64,000 nucleotides of DNA from Variovorax terrae (GTDB taxonomy: Bacteria; Pseudomonadota; Gammaproteobacteria; Burkholderiales; Burkholderiaceae_C), in contig NZ_JALGBI010000001.1 of the NCBI RefSeq assembly GCF_022809125.1, positions 496,001-560,000 of the forward strand, given 5' to 3'. The notes beneath the pieces were generated by a model. The model made no database searches. It was not told where the DNA came from and saw only the letters and a program-made list of their open reading frames with translations. The stretch's first letter is position 1; each line of letters opens with the position of its first letter. This document shows positions 1 to 9,484 of the stretch, piece by piece. A program made the translations under genes and the position numbers.

Positions 1-1029
1 GGCCGACATGCGGCCCATGGCCGCGAGCTTCTCGGTGCGCAGGCGCGCCTCCATTTCGCGCAGGTCCTGCAGGAACATGACGCACAGGTTCTCCGCCTGC
101 GTGTCGTGCGTGGCGGTGAGCCGCGTGCGCACGTGGATGCGCCGCGGGTTCTGCCCCGCATGGCTGATGGCGATGTCGGAGATCTGGCTGCCGTGCTGGA
201 CGAAGGTCAGCCGGGCCAGCTCGACCAGGGCCTGCCAGGCGGCCTCGGCCGCCAGCACGAAGGGGGCGTTGCGCACGGCGCCCTGGGCCGAGCCCAGCAG
301 GCGGCGCGCCGCCGGGTTGGCGGCCCGCACGACGCCATTGATGTCGACCACCAGCACGCCGTCGGCCAGGGTTTCGATCACCAGTTCGTTCACCTGGGTC
401 TGCACCCGCGCGGCATGCTGGCTGCGCCGGGCCAGCGCCTCCTCGCGCGCCAGCCGCAGGGCCAGCTGGTTGGCCAGGAAGGCCACGATGAACAGGCCGA
501 TGCCGGTCAGGCCGGACTGCAGGAAGCGCGGCGCGGCATCGCCCTGGATCTGCAGCGAGATCCACCAGGCGTCCACCAGCAGCACCAGCGTCACGCCGGC
601 GGCCGTGCCTAGCGCCAGCGGCAGCGAGCCCATCACGGACCCGAGCAGCACGGGCAGGGCGAACAGCGGGGTGTAGTTGATGTTGGCGCCTTGCAGGAAC
701 TGCAGGGCCGAGAAGGCGATCAGGTCGACGCCGATGGTCGACACCCACTGCGTGTCGAAGGTGCGGCCGGGCGTGCGCGGCTGGGCCAGCAGGCGCACGG
801 CCAGCGTGGCGGCGAGGTAGGTGCTGCACAGCGCCACCAGCCACACGTTGACGGGTTGCCCCAGCCCGTAGATCGAGCCCTGCATCAGCAGCAGCACCAC
901 GGCGATCATGATGCGCGCGGTCATGAAGCCGCGCCACAGCCTGGCGAAGGCGGAGTCTTCCACCGGGGTGGGGCTGTCTTCCGGGAGGGGCGGGCCGAAC
1001 CAGGAGGGCGCGTCCGTGGGGCTGGCCAT
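1..1029 (-). CDS. pilS: PilS-type sensor histidine kinase, 3' end cut off by window edge
   Basis: This is the N-terminal 343 codons of a membrane sensor kinase; the frame stays open to the left edge. About six hydrophobic segments occupy residues 35-190, followed by a PAS-like domain (from about residue 215, ETLADGVLVVDINGVV) and then the segment EKLAAMGRMSA, which in this family directly precedes the phospho-acceptor histidine of HisKA; that histidine lies outside the window. The membrane-PAS-HisKA order and the EKLAAMGRMSA run are typical of PilS, which with PilR controls sigma-54-dependent pilin transcription. Its ATG follows the stop of the PP0621-like gene with no gap (TGAATG), so the two are translationally coupled. 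Whether pilR follows cannot be seen. A related NtrB-like kinase is the alternative. Confidence 0.8.
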   Translation of the reverse strand, partial: MASPTDAPSWFGPPLPEDSPTPVEDSAFARLWRGFMTARIMIAVVLLLMQGSIYGLGQPVNVWLVALCSTYLAATLAVRLLAQPRTPGRTFDTQWVSTIGVDLIAFSALQFLQGANINYTPLFALPVLLGSVMGSLPLALGTAAGVTLVLLVDAWWISLQIQGDAAPRFLQSGLTGIGLFIVAFLANQLALRLAREEALARRSQHAARVQTQVNELVIETLADGVLVVDINGVVRAANPAARRLLGSAQGAVRNAPFVLAAEAAWQALVELARLTFVQHGSQISDIAISHAGQNPRRIHVRTRLTATHDTQAENLCVMFLQDLREMEARLRTEKLAAMGRMSA

Positions 1030-1260
1030 TCAGCCCTCGGCGCGCTGGCGGTGCTCGGCGCAGCAGTACAGGCCGCGGCGGCCCGGCAGCGCCTCGGCCT
1101 GCGGCAGGTGCACGGCGCAGACCGGGCAGCGCACCATGTCCTGGGGTTCGCCGGCGGGCTGCGCGGCCGGGCCGCGGCGCGCGGGCCGGTCGGCCAGGCG
1201 GCGGCTGCGCCAGAGCCAGACGCCGGCCAGGACCACGAGCAGCACGATGAGGTATTTCAT
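1030..1260 (-). CDS. PP0621-family small membrane-anchored protein
   Basis: A 76-residue protein with one N-terminal hydrophobic helix (MKYLIVLLVVLAGVWLWRSR), a proline/alanine/arginine-rich linker and a C-terminal CPVCAVHLP plus CC motif, giving a possible zinc site of two cysteine pairs. This layout matches the PP0621 family of uncharacterised proteins, commonly found next to pilS in betaproteobacteria. It overlaps the upstream YpjD-like gene by 4 bp (ATGA) and abuts pilS, so the three genes are probably one transcript. No function is known to me; a small zinc-ribbon-like membrane protein is what the sequence shows. Confidence 0.75.
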   Translation of the reverse strand: MKYLIVLLVVLAGVWLWRSRRLADRPARRGPAAQPAGEPQDMVRCPVCAVHLPQAEALPGRRGLYCCAEHRQRAEG

Positions 1261-2060
1261 GCGCCGCGCCCCAGCACCACTTCGAGCACGAAGCGCGAGC
1301 CCACATAGCCCAGCAGCAGCAGCAGCGAGCCGACGTACAGCACCCGCACGGCCTTGCGGCCGCGCCAGCCGAAGCGCGAGCGGCCCAGCAGCAAGGCGGC
1401 GAAGGCCAGCCACGACAGCACCGAGAACACCGTCTTGTGGTCCCACTTCCAGGCCTTGCCGGGGCCGTACAGCGTCTCGCCGAACAGCCAGCCGGCCAGC
1501 AGGGTGGCGGTCAGCAGCACGAAGCCGGCTTTCACGAAGCGGAAGGTCAGCCGTTCGAGCGTGAGCAGCGGCATGCCGCTGTGCGCATCGCTGGCCTGGC
1601 GGATCTGCCGCTCGGCGCGCGTCATGAGCCAGGCGTGCACCACGGCGGCGGCGAACAGGCCGTACGAGGCGATGCCCAGCGCCCAGTGCAGCGGCAGCCA
1701 GGGCGAGGCGCTCACGTGCAGCGCATTGCCCGGAAACAGCAGGGCCAGCAGCACGGCCGCGGAGCCCAGCCCGGCCAGGGCCCAGCGCGCCTGCAGTTGC
1801 GGGAACAGCTGGCTCTCCACCGCATAGACCGTCAGCACCAGCCAGGCGGTGACGGACAGCGCGGGCGCGAAGCCGAAACGCGGCGGGTCGCCCAGCAGCC
1901 CCGCGGCCAGCACGCCGGCATGCAGCAGCCAGGCCGCCAGCAGGGCCGTGCGGCTGGCGCGCAAACTCAGGCGCGCTGCGGCAGCAGCAGGGATGGCGTA
2001 GGCTGCAGCGGCCGCAATACCCAGCAGGACGCTGAGGGGGGACGCACTGGATAAAATCAT
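1257..2060 (-). CDS. YpjD/CcsA-like cytochrome c assembly family membrane protein
   Basis: The predicted 267-residue product starts at MILSSASP and consists almost entirely of hydrophobic helices (about eight). It carries the WKWDHKTVFSVLSW segment characteristic of the HemX/YpjD branch of the CcsA family, whose CcsA members take part in haem delivery for cytochrome c maturation. YpjD-like proteins are encoded beside ffh in many proteobacteria, and here ffh starts 182 bp away on the other strand. The role of the YpjD branch itself is not settled. An in-frame start 22 codons upstream exists, but MILSS is preferred because it begins directly at the first hydrophobic helix. Confidence 0.75.
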   Translation of the reverse strand: MILSSASPLSVLLGIAAAAAYAIPAAAAARLSLRASRTALLAAWLLHAGVLAAGLLGDPPRFGFAPALSVTAWLVLTVYAVESQLFPQLQARWALAGLGSAAVLLALLFPGNALHVSASPWLPLHWALGIASYGLFAAAVVHAWLMTRAERQIRQASDAHSGMPLLTLERLTFRFVKAGFVLLTATLLAGWLFGETLYGPGKAWKWDHKTVFSVLSWLAFAALLLGRSRFGWRGRKAVRVLYVGSLLLLLGYVGSRFVLEVVLGRGA

Positions 2061-2241
2061 GGCAAAGGAGTTTAACCCCCAGGCTCCGCACGCGACGGTG
2101 CTGCGCCTTCCCCCTTCGCTTCGCAAGGGGGCGCCGCCAGCGGCCTGGCAAGGCCCGCTGCGCGGCGGCCCCGAACCTGGGCGGCGCTGTGCGCGGCCGG
2201 TTGTCTCTGCTCCTTATTTTTACAAGGCATTCGTTCTCTTT

Positions 2242-3630
2242 ATGGCCAGCGCTCTTACCGACAAACTCTCCCGCCTCGTCAAGGAAATGCGCGGCCAGGC
2301 CCGCATCACTGAGTCCAATGTGCAGGACATGCTGCGCGAGGTGCGCATGGCCCTGCTCGAGGCCGACGTGGCGCTGCCCGTGGTGCGCGACTTCATCGCC
2401 CGCGTGAAGGAGAAGGCGCTGGGCCAGGAGGTACTGGGTTCGCTGTCGCCGGGGCAGGCCCTGGTGGGCATCGTCAACCGCGAGTTGGCGGCCACCATGG
2501 GCGAGGTCGACGACAAGGGCGCGCTGCGCGCGCCGGCCGACATCAACCTCGCCGCGCAGCCGCCGGCCGTGATCCTGATGGCCGGCCTGCAGGGCGCGGG
2601 CAAGACCACCACCACCGCCAAGCTGGCCAAGCACCTGATCGACAAGCGCCGCAAGAAGGTGCTCACGGTGTCGGGCGACGTCTACCGCCCCGCGGCGATC
2701 GAGCAGCTCAAGACCGTGACGGCCCAGGCCGGCGCCGAATGGTTCCCGAGCACGCCCGAGCAGAAGCCGGTGGACATCGCCCGCGCCGCGCTCGACTATG
2801 CGAAGAAGCATTTCTTCGACGTGCTGCTGGTGGACACAGCGGGCCGCCTCGCCATCGACGAGGCGCTGATGCGCGAGATCAAGGACCTACATGCCGCGCT
2901 CGACCCGGTGGAGACGCTGTTCGTGGTCGATGCCATGCAGGGCCAAGACGCGATCAACACGGCCAAGGCCTTCAAGGAGGCCCTGCCGCTGACCGGCATT
3001 GTGCTGACCAAGACCGACGGCGACTCGCGCGGCGGCGCCGCCCTGAGCGTGCGCCAGGTCACCGGCGCGCCGATCAAGTTCGCCGGCGTCAGCGAGAAGA
3101 TCGACGGCCTGGAGGTGTTCGACGCCGAGCGCCACGCCGGGCGCATCCTGGGCATGGGCGACATCGTCGCGCTGGTCGAACAGGTCACGGCCGGGGTCGA
3201 CATGGAGGCCGCGCAGAAACTCGCGGCCAAGGTCAAGAGCGGCGACGGCTTTGACCTCAACGACTTCCTGAGCCAGATCCAGCAGATGAAGAGCATGGGC
3301 GGCCTGTCCAGCCTGCTCGACAAGCTGCCGGCCCAGATGGCCGCCAAGGCGGGCCAGGTGGACATGGACAAGGCCGAGCGCGACATCCGCCGCAAGGAAG
3401 GCATCATCCACAGCATGACGCCGCTGGAGCGGCGCAAGCCCGAACTCATCAAGGCCACGCGCAAGCGCCGCATCGCCGCCGGCGCCGGCGTTCACGTGCA
3501 GGAGGTCAACCGCCTGCTCAACGAGTTCGATCAGATGCAGGGCATGATGAAGAAGATGAAGGGCGGCGGCCTCATGAAGATGATGAAGCGCATGGGCGGC
3601 ATGAAGGGCATGCCCAAGATGCCCTTCTGA
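2242..3630 (+). CDS. ffh: Signal recognition particle GTPase Ffh
   Basis: Ffh binds signal sequences on the ribosome together with 4.5S RNA and delivers them to FtsY at the inner membrane. The 462-residue product has the N domain, a G domain with GLQGAGKTTTTAKLA (P-loop, about residue 105), DTAGR and TKTDGD, and a methionine-rich M domain ending in a run of Met/Lys/Gly (MKKMKGGGLMKMMKRMGGMK). Length is normal for the family. The start at MASALTDKLSRL is chosen because the 61 codons upstream in frame are a low-complexity extension absent from Ffh. The 181 bp shared with the divergent YpjD-like gene must hold both promoters. Confidence 0.97.
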   Translation: MASALTDKLSRLVKEMRGQARITESNVQDMLREVRMALLEADVALPVVRDFIARVKEKALGQEVLGSLSPGQALVGIVNRELAATMGEVDDKGALRAPADINLAAQPPAVILMAGLQGAGKTTTTAKLAKHLIDKRRKKVLTVSGDVYRPAAIEQLKTVTAQAGAEWFPSTPEQKPVDIARAALDYAKKHFFDVLLVDTAGRLAIDEALMREIKDLHAALDPVETLFVVDAMQGQDAINTAKAFKEALPLTGIVLTKTDGDSRGGAALSVRQVTGAPIKFAGVSEKIDGLEVFDAERHAGRILGMGDIVALVEQVTAGVDMEAAQKLAAKVKSGDGFDLNDFLSQIQQMKSMGGLSSLLDKLPAQMAAKAGQVDMDKAERDIRRKEGIIHSMTPLERRKPELIKATRKRRIAAGAGVHVQEVNRLLNEFDQMQGMMKKMKGGGLMKMMKRMGGMKGMPKMPF

Positions 3631-3662
3631 TCCAAGTTTCAAGCGTTTTCAGCCGGATGTCC

Positions 3663-3700
3663 GCGTCCAGCGGTCATTGTTTGCTATATATCTGATAGCA
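3663..3700 (+). repeat. Interspersed palindromic repeat, copy 1
   Basis: This intergenic copy lies between the convergent 3' ends of ffh and opgH. It has the shared arrangement of a GTCCAGCGGTCATT head followed by an inverted pair TGCTAT / ATAGCA (3682-3700). Three other copies in this window share the same head and stem (near 12306, 39178 and 51841). Hairpin-forming capacity is evident; function is unknown. Confidence 0.75.
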
Positions 3701-3710
3701 ATCCGGCGCT

Positions 3711-5768
3711 TCAGGCACGCGCGAACTCGGCCGCGTGCCGCCAGGCGCGGCGCAGCACGGCCGGCGACCATGACTCCTCGGGAATCAGCAGCACGCCGCG
3801 CGCGCGCAGCCGCGTGCCGAGCCCGACCTGGCTGGTCAGCACGGCCAGCGGCACGGCCAGCAGCAGCGGCAGCGCCACCGGCGTGAGCCAGACCAGCGCG
3901 CCCGCGTCGATCGCCGCGATGCCCAGGCCCAGCAGTGCAATCACCGCTGTCATCGGCGCCAGGCGGGCGGCGGCGTCGCGCCAGGACACGGCAGCGGCTT
4001 CGCGCGGCGGCGATTTCCAGTCGAGCTTCAGGCCGGTCAGCGCCACCAGCACGAACAGCGAATGCGCGAGCATGCGGATCGGCGCCTGCAGCAGCGCCAG
4101 CCCGGTCTCCACCGCGGCGCTGCGCAGCAGGCCGGCCGTGCCGCCGTAGGACTTCTGCTGGCCACGCAGCAGCACCGCCAGCAGGCCCAGCACGCGCGGC
4201 AGGAACAGCATGCACAGCGTCCAGGCCCAGAGCTCGCGCAGCTCGGTGGGCACGGCCTGCCACTCGGGCAGGATGCGCGCACCCGACATCCACAGCGCCG
4301 TGCCCAGCGTCAGGAAGGCCAGCCACAGCGGGGCCGACAGGTAGGACATGGCGCCGATGGCGAACATCGCGCGGTGCACGCGGTGGATGCCCGGCTCGGC
4401 GATCAGGCGCGAGTTCTGCAGGTTGCCCTGGCACCAGCGGCGGTCGCGCTGCAGCTCGGCCAGCAGGTCGGGCGGCTGCTGCTCGTAGCTGCCCACCAGG
4501 TCCGACACCAGCCAGACGTGGTAGCCGGCGCGGCGCATCAGCGCGGCCTCGACGAAGTCGTGCGACAGGATGCCGCCGGCCAGGCCGCCGCGGCCGCGGA
4601 TCGGGGCCAGCGCGCAGTGCTGCATGAACGGCGCGACGCGGATGATCGCGTTGTGGCCCCAGTAGTGCGATTCGCCGAGCTGCCAGAACTGCATGCCCAG
4701 CGTGAACAGCCGGCCGGTGACGCGCGAAGCGAACTGCTGCGCGCGCGCGTGCAGCGTGACGTGGCCGATGGCCTGGGTCGCGGTCTGGATGATGCCGGCC
4801 TTCGGGTTCGCTTCCATCAGCTTGACCATGGACACGATGCACTCGCCGCTCATCACGCTGTCGGCGTCCAGCACCACCATGTAGCGGTAGTCCCGGCCCC
4901 AGCGGCGGCAGAAGTCGGCCACGTTGCCGGCTTTGCGGTGCGTGCGGCGCGCGCGCAGGCGGTAGTAGACCTCGATCTGCGGCTGCTCGGGGTGAGCAGC
5001 CAGCGCGGCGCGCAGGTCTTCCCAGGCCGCGCGCTCGGCCGCGGCGGTCTTCGGGTCGGCGCTGTCCGACAGCACGAACACGTCGAACACACCGGCATGG
5101 CCGGTGGCCGCCACCGATTCGCAGGTGGCGCGCAGGCCCGCGAACACGGTGGCCACGTCCTCGTTGCAGATCGGCATGACGATGGCGGTGCGCGCCTGCG
5201 GGTTCACCGGATGGTGGCGCACGGCCCGGGCCGAGAGCGCGTGGCGGTCGCCGCGCAGCGTGACGTAAAAGCCCATCAGCGCGGTCACGAAGCCCGTCAC
5301 CACCCAGGTGGAGAGCACCGCGAACAGCACGACCTGGCCGTACTCGAGCCAGGCGCTGTCGTAGTCGGGCTGCGCATTGGCGAACAGCGTGGTGGCCATC
5401 ATCGTGCTGACCAGCGTCAGCAGCGCAAAGACCAGCCGGCGCCGCTGCGCGGCCTGCTGCCAGGCCTCGGGGGCGGCGGCCCGCGCGGCCGGCCGCGGGC
5501 GCATCAGCGAGAGTGCGCCCGCGCCCAGGCTGCTCCAGAAGCCGCGCCAGGGGCGCGGCGCCATCGAGCCGCGGTTGAGCGGCGGCGCCGTGGCCGAGTT
5601 GGGATGGCGCTCCTCGCGCACGCTGCTGCGCCGCGGTACCTGCGGCACCGGGTAGGCCGCGCCGCGGCGCGCCACCACGGCCGGGGCCGCGCCGCCGTCG
5701 GGGGCCGGGTGGGGCGGGAACGACGGTGCCCGCGGCGAACCTAGTCGGGAAGAAGGATGTTGCTCCAT
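3711..5768 (-). CDS. opgH: Glucans biosynthesis glucosyltransferase OpgH (MdoH)
   Basis: OpgH is the inner-membrane family-2 glycosyltransferase that makes the linear beta-1,2-glucan backbone of osmoregulated periplasmic glucans from UDP-glucose. The 685-residue product has a proline/arginine-rich cytoplasmic N-terminus, two membrane helices, the GT2 domain starting at IVMPICNEDV, the VLDADS (DxD-type) motif, and QRDRRWCQGNLQ (the QxxRW motif of processive transferases), followed by several C-terminal helices. Its start overlaps the 3' end of opgG by 28 bp, the usual opgGH arrangement, so it is translated from the same mRNA. The frame is open upstream of the chosen ATG inside opgG, but that extension is a shadow of opgG. 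Confidence 0.95.
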   Translation of the reverse strand: MEQHPSSRLGSPRAPSFPPHPAPDGGAAPAVVARRGAAYPVPQVPRRSSVREERHPNSATAPPLNRGSMAPRPWRGFWSSLGAGALSLMRPRPAARAAAPEAWQQAAQRRRLVFALLTLVSTMMATTLFANAQPDYDSAWLEYGQVVLFAVLSTWVVTGFVTALMGFYVTLRGDRHALSARAVRHHPVNPQARTAIVMPICNEDVATVFAGLRATCESVAATGHAGVFDVFVLSDSADPKTAAAERAAWEDLRAALAAHPEQPQIEVYYRLRARRTHRKAGNVADFCRRWGRDYRYMVVLDADSVMSGECIVSMVKLMEANPKAGIIQTATQAIGHVTLHARAQQFASRVTGRLFTLGMQFWQLGESHYWGHNAIIRVAPFMQHCALAPIRGRGGLAGGILSHDFVEAALMRRAGYHVWLVSDLVGSYEQQPPDLLAELQRDRRWCQGNLQNSRLIAEPGIHRVHRAMFAIGAMSYLSAPLWLAFLTLGTALWMSGARILPEWQAVPTELRELWAWTLCMLFLPRVLGLLAVLLRGQQKSYGGTAGLLRSAAVETGLALLQAPIRMLAHSLFVLVALTGLKLDWKSPPREAAAVSWRDAAARLAPMTAVIALLGLGIAAIDAGALVWLTPVALPLLLAVPLAVLTSQVGLGTRLRARGVLLIPEESWSPAVLRRAWRHAAEFARA

Positions 5769-7312
5769 GTTTCGCTCACTGCCTCGTTGTGGTGTTGAAG
5801 AAAGGCGCGCAGCTCGATCGGCTGCGCCGGGGTGTTGCGTTGCACGCGCAGGGTCAGGCGCCAGGCGCCGGTGGCGGGGTTGCGGTAGAGGTGCTGTTCC
5901 ACGATGCGGCCGCCGGCATCGCTGGTGGCGACGGCCTGCACCGGGGCTTCGGGCGCCAGCGCGTCGAGCGCCGGGCCGGTGAAATCGACCACGTACTGCA
6001 CCTGGGTTTTGAGTTCGTCGGCGCTCAGCGGGCTGTAGCCGATGCCGCGGCGCGACTGCGTCACCCAGCCGGCGGGCGGGCGCTGCTGCGCATCGCCCTG
6101 CCAGCCCAGCTCGTAGGCGAACTCCAGCGGCGCGCCCGGCGCGGGCCATTGCGCCGGCACCCAGTAGGCGACGATGTTGTCGTGCGTCTCATCGGGCGTG
6201 GGCAGCTGCACCAGCTCGACCCGGCCCGGGCCCCAGTCGCCCAGCGGGCGCACCCAGGCGCTGGGGCGCCGTTCGTAGCGCGCCTCCACGTCCTCGTAGC
6301 TGGCGAAGGCGCGGTCGCGCTGCATCAGGCCGAAGCCCGCCAGGCGGTTCATCGCGAACGAGGTCACCAGCGGCTTTCGGGGGTTCTGCAGCGGCCGCCA
6401 CAGCCACTCGCCGTCGCCGGTGGCCACCATCAGGCCGTCGGAGTCGTGCACCTCGGGGCGGAAATCACCGGGGCGCGGCTGGTTCTCGCCCGACAGGAAC
6501 ATGCTGGTCAGCGGCGCCAGGCCCAGCGTGGCGACGGGCCGGCCCGCGCCGGCGCGCAGGAACACGCGGGCGCGCACCGTCACCGTGCTCTGCGGGCCAG
6601 GGACGATGTCGAAGCGGTAGGCGCCGCTGGCGCGCGGCGAGTCGAGCAGGGCGTAGAGCGTGAGCTGCCGGGCGCCGGGCGCGGGCCGCTCCAGCCAGAA
6701 CTCGGTGAAGCGCGGAAACTCCTCGCCGCTGCCGCCCGCGGTGTCGATCGCCAGGCCGCGCGCCGACAGGCCGTACTGCTGGCCGGCGCCCAGGGCGCGG
6801 AAATAGCTGGCGCCGAGGAACACGATCAGCTCGTCCTTGTAGTCGGGCGAGTTCAGCGGGTAGTGCACACGCAGGCCGGCGAAGCCGAGGTCGCCCCAGG
6901 CCTGCGGCTCGAGCCGGTTCTTGCCGTAGTCGAAGGCCCGGCGGTCGTAGCGGATGTGCTGCACGCCCTGCGGCGTGATCTCGTTGACGCGCACCGGCTC
7001 GGCCTGGGTGCGGCCGAGATGGAAGAACTGGGTCTCGAACGGCAGCCCCGCGTCGCGCCACAGGGCCTGCGCGGGCCGGAAGCGGATGTCGCGGTACTGG
7101 TCGTAGTCAAGGCGCGCCAGCTCGCTGGGCAGCTTGTCGCCGCCACCCCGATAGGCCGCCTGCGCGCGCTCACGCGCCAGCCGGGTCAGCGTCTCGAAAT
7201 CGAAGGCTTGCGCCCGCACCAGCGGGCTGGCCAGCAGCAGGACCCCGAGGGCCAGCCAGGCCGGGTGCGGCAGGCGGGGCCGCCAGGCGCGCAGGGAGAA
7301 AACAGGCGTCAT
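5741..7312 (-). CDS. opgG: Glucans biosynthesis protein G (periplasmic)
   Basis: OpgG is a periplasmic beta-sandwich protein required for synthesis and branching of osmoregulated periplasmic glucans. The 523-residue product has a clear Sec signal peptide (hydrophobic WLALGVLLLASPL, likely cleavage after VRAQA) and the typical N-terminal segment FDFETLTRLARERAQ, with YRDIRFRP and the family-wide C-terminal region following. It is the first gene of opgGH. No Shine-Dalgarno is visible before the ATG; a sigma-54 promoter match lies 14-28 bp upstream, which would give an almost leaderless mRNA. See the promoter and operator entries for possible control by GlrR. Confidence 0.95.
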   Translation of the reverse strand: MTPVFSLRAWRPRLPHPAWLALGVLLLASPLVRAQAFDFETLTRLARERAQAAYRGGGDKLPSELARLDYDQYRDIRFRPAQALWRDAGLPFETQFFHLGRTQAEPVRVNEITPQGVQHIRYDRRAFDYGKNRLEPQAWGDLGFAGLRVHYPLNSPDYKDELIVFLGASYFRALGAGQQYGLSARGLAIDTAGGSGEEFPRFTEFWLERPAPGARQLTLYALLDSPRASGAYRFDIVPGPQSTVTVRARVFLRAGAGRPVATLGLAPLTSMFLSGENQPRPGDFRPEVHDSDGLMVATGDGEWLWRPLQNPRKPLVTSFAMNRLAGFGLMQRDRAFASYEDVEARYERRPSAWVRPLGDWGPGRVELVQLPTPDETHDNIVAYWVPAQWPAPGAPLEFAYELGWQGDAQQRPPAGWVTQSRRGIGYSPLSADELKTQVQYVVDFTGPALDALAPEAPVQAVATSDAGGRIVEQHLYRNPATGAWRLTLRVQRNTPAQPIELRAFLQHHNEAVSETWSNILLPD

Positions 7313-7325
7313 GCCACTGGCTAGG

Positions 7326-7340
7326 GCAAACCCTGTGCCA
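7326..7340 (-). promoter_or_regulatory. Sigma-54 (RpoN) promoter match upstream of opgG
   Basis: Read on the minus strand the site is TGGCAC-AGGGT-TTGC, identical to the sigma-54 consensus TGGCAC-N5-TTGC. Transcription would start about 12 bp downstream, at about 7314, only a couple of bases before the opgG ATG at 7312. The match is exact and correctly oriented; activity is inferred, and the very short leader is a reason for caution. Confidence 0.6.
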
Positions 7341-7434
7341 GCGTGAAAAAATCAATTCAGATCAACGACTTGCAGCGCATCTCTCTCGTAAGCACCTGTG
7401 TCGGCCGCCGCCGGGGCCGCCCAACCCCTGTTTT

Positions 7435-7452
7435 TGTCGCCCAGGGGCGACA
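7435..7452. promoter_or_regulatory. TGTC-N10-GACA palindrome, candidate GlrR (QseF) binding site
   Basis: TGTCGCCCAGGGGCGACA fits TGTC-N10-GACA, the motif described for enterobacterial GlrR at the glmY promoter. It is part of a perfect 8-bp inverted repeat (7434-7441 with 7446-7453). It lies about 100 bp upstream of the sigma-54 promoter match of opgG, a normal enhancer distance, and directly downstream of the glrR gene. A role as a 3' hairpin of the glrR transcript is the alternative. Confidence 0.5.
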
Positions 7453-7494
7453 AGTCACCCGGGGCGAACAAAAAAACCGAATGTTTTCAAGCGC

Positions 7495-8892
<1,398 letters not shown>

Positions 8893-8899
8893 GGCGTGC

Positions 8900-9484
8900 T
8901 CAGGGGGCGGTGCCGCGCGCGGCGGGGCGCGAGGGCAGGCTGCGCTCGATGGCCCGCACCGCTTCCAGCCGCTCGTTGAGCTGGTCGATGCGGCGCTGGC
9001 TGTCGCGCAGCTGCTGGTTCTGGCGCTCGAGCTGGTCTTCCACGCGGCGCTGCTCCGCGTACTGGGCGGCCAGCAGCCGCGCCAGCGGCTGCAGCGCCTG
9101 GCTCTCGGGGTCGGCCTGCGCCAGCAGCTTCTGCAGCAAGGCCTGGGCCCGCGCCAGGTCATGCGACTGGGCCAGCGCCAGGGCGAGCTGGAGCTGGCGC
9201 TGCGCGGCCTCGCCGGGCTCGCCCAGCCGCGCGATCTCGGCGGCCACCTCGGCCGGCGTCGAGGCGCGCAGGTGATCGGCATACGCGAGCGCGAGCGTGA
9301 CCGGCGCTGCGGCGGCGGCCGGGGCGGAGGGCGCCGGGGCCGGCGCGCGCGGCTCCAGGCTCGGCGGCGGTGCCGCGGGCGCGGGGGGCACCGCCAAGGG
9401 CGTGGCGGCGCAGCCGGCCAGCAGCAGGGCGGCGGCCAGGCTGGCGGCGCGCGCGAGAGAAGAAGGGGAGGTTCTACGAAGCAT
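8900..9484 (-). CDS. qseG: QseG-like lipoprotein
   Basis: A 194-residue lipoprotein with a classical lipobox (ALLLAGCAA, cysteine at about residue 25), then a proline/alanine-rich spacer and a helical, glutamine/arginine-rich C-terminal half likely to form a coiled coil (RRVEDQLERQNQQLRDSQRR). Its place between the sensor kinase and the NtrC-type regulator corresponds to QseG (YfhG), an outer-membrane lipoprotein that interacts with the GlrK/QseE kinase in E. coli. Sequence similarity to QseG cannot be measured here, so the call rests on context, lipobox and helical structure. It overlaps the kinase gene by 11 bp. Confidence 0.7.
   Translation of the reverse strand: MLRRTSPSSLARAASLAAALLLAGCAATPLAVPPAPAAPPPSLEPRAPAPAPSAPAAAAAPVTLALAYADHLRASTPAEVAAEIARLGEPGEAAQRQLQLALALAQSHDLARAQALLQKLLAQADPESQALQPLARLLAAQYAEQRRVEDQLERQNQQLRDSQRRIDQLNERLEAVRAIERSLPSRPAARGTAP

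Noticed and set aside
1261..2811. N-terminal extension of the PP0621-like frame to 593 codons
   Set aside because: The extension runs antisense through ffh and across the YpjD-like gene; only the last 76 codons resemble a protein.
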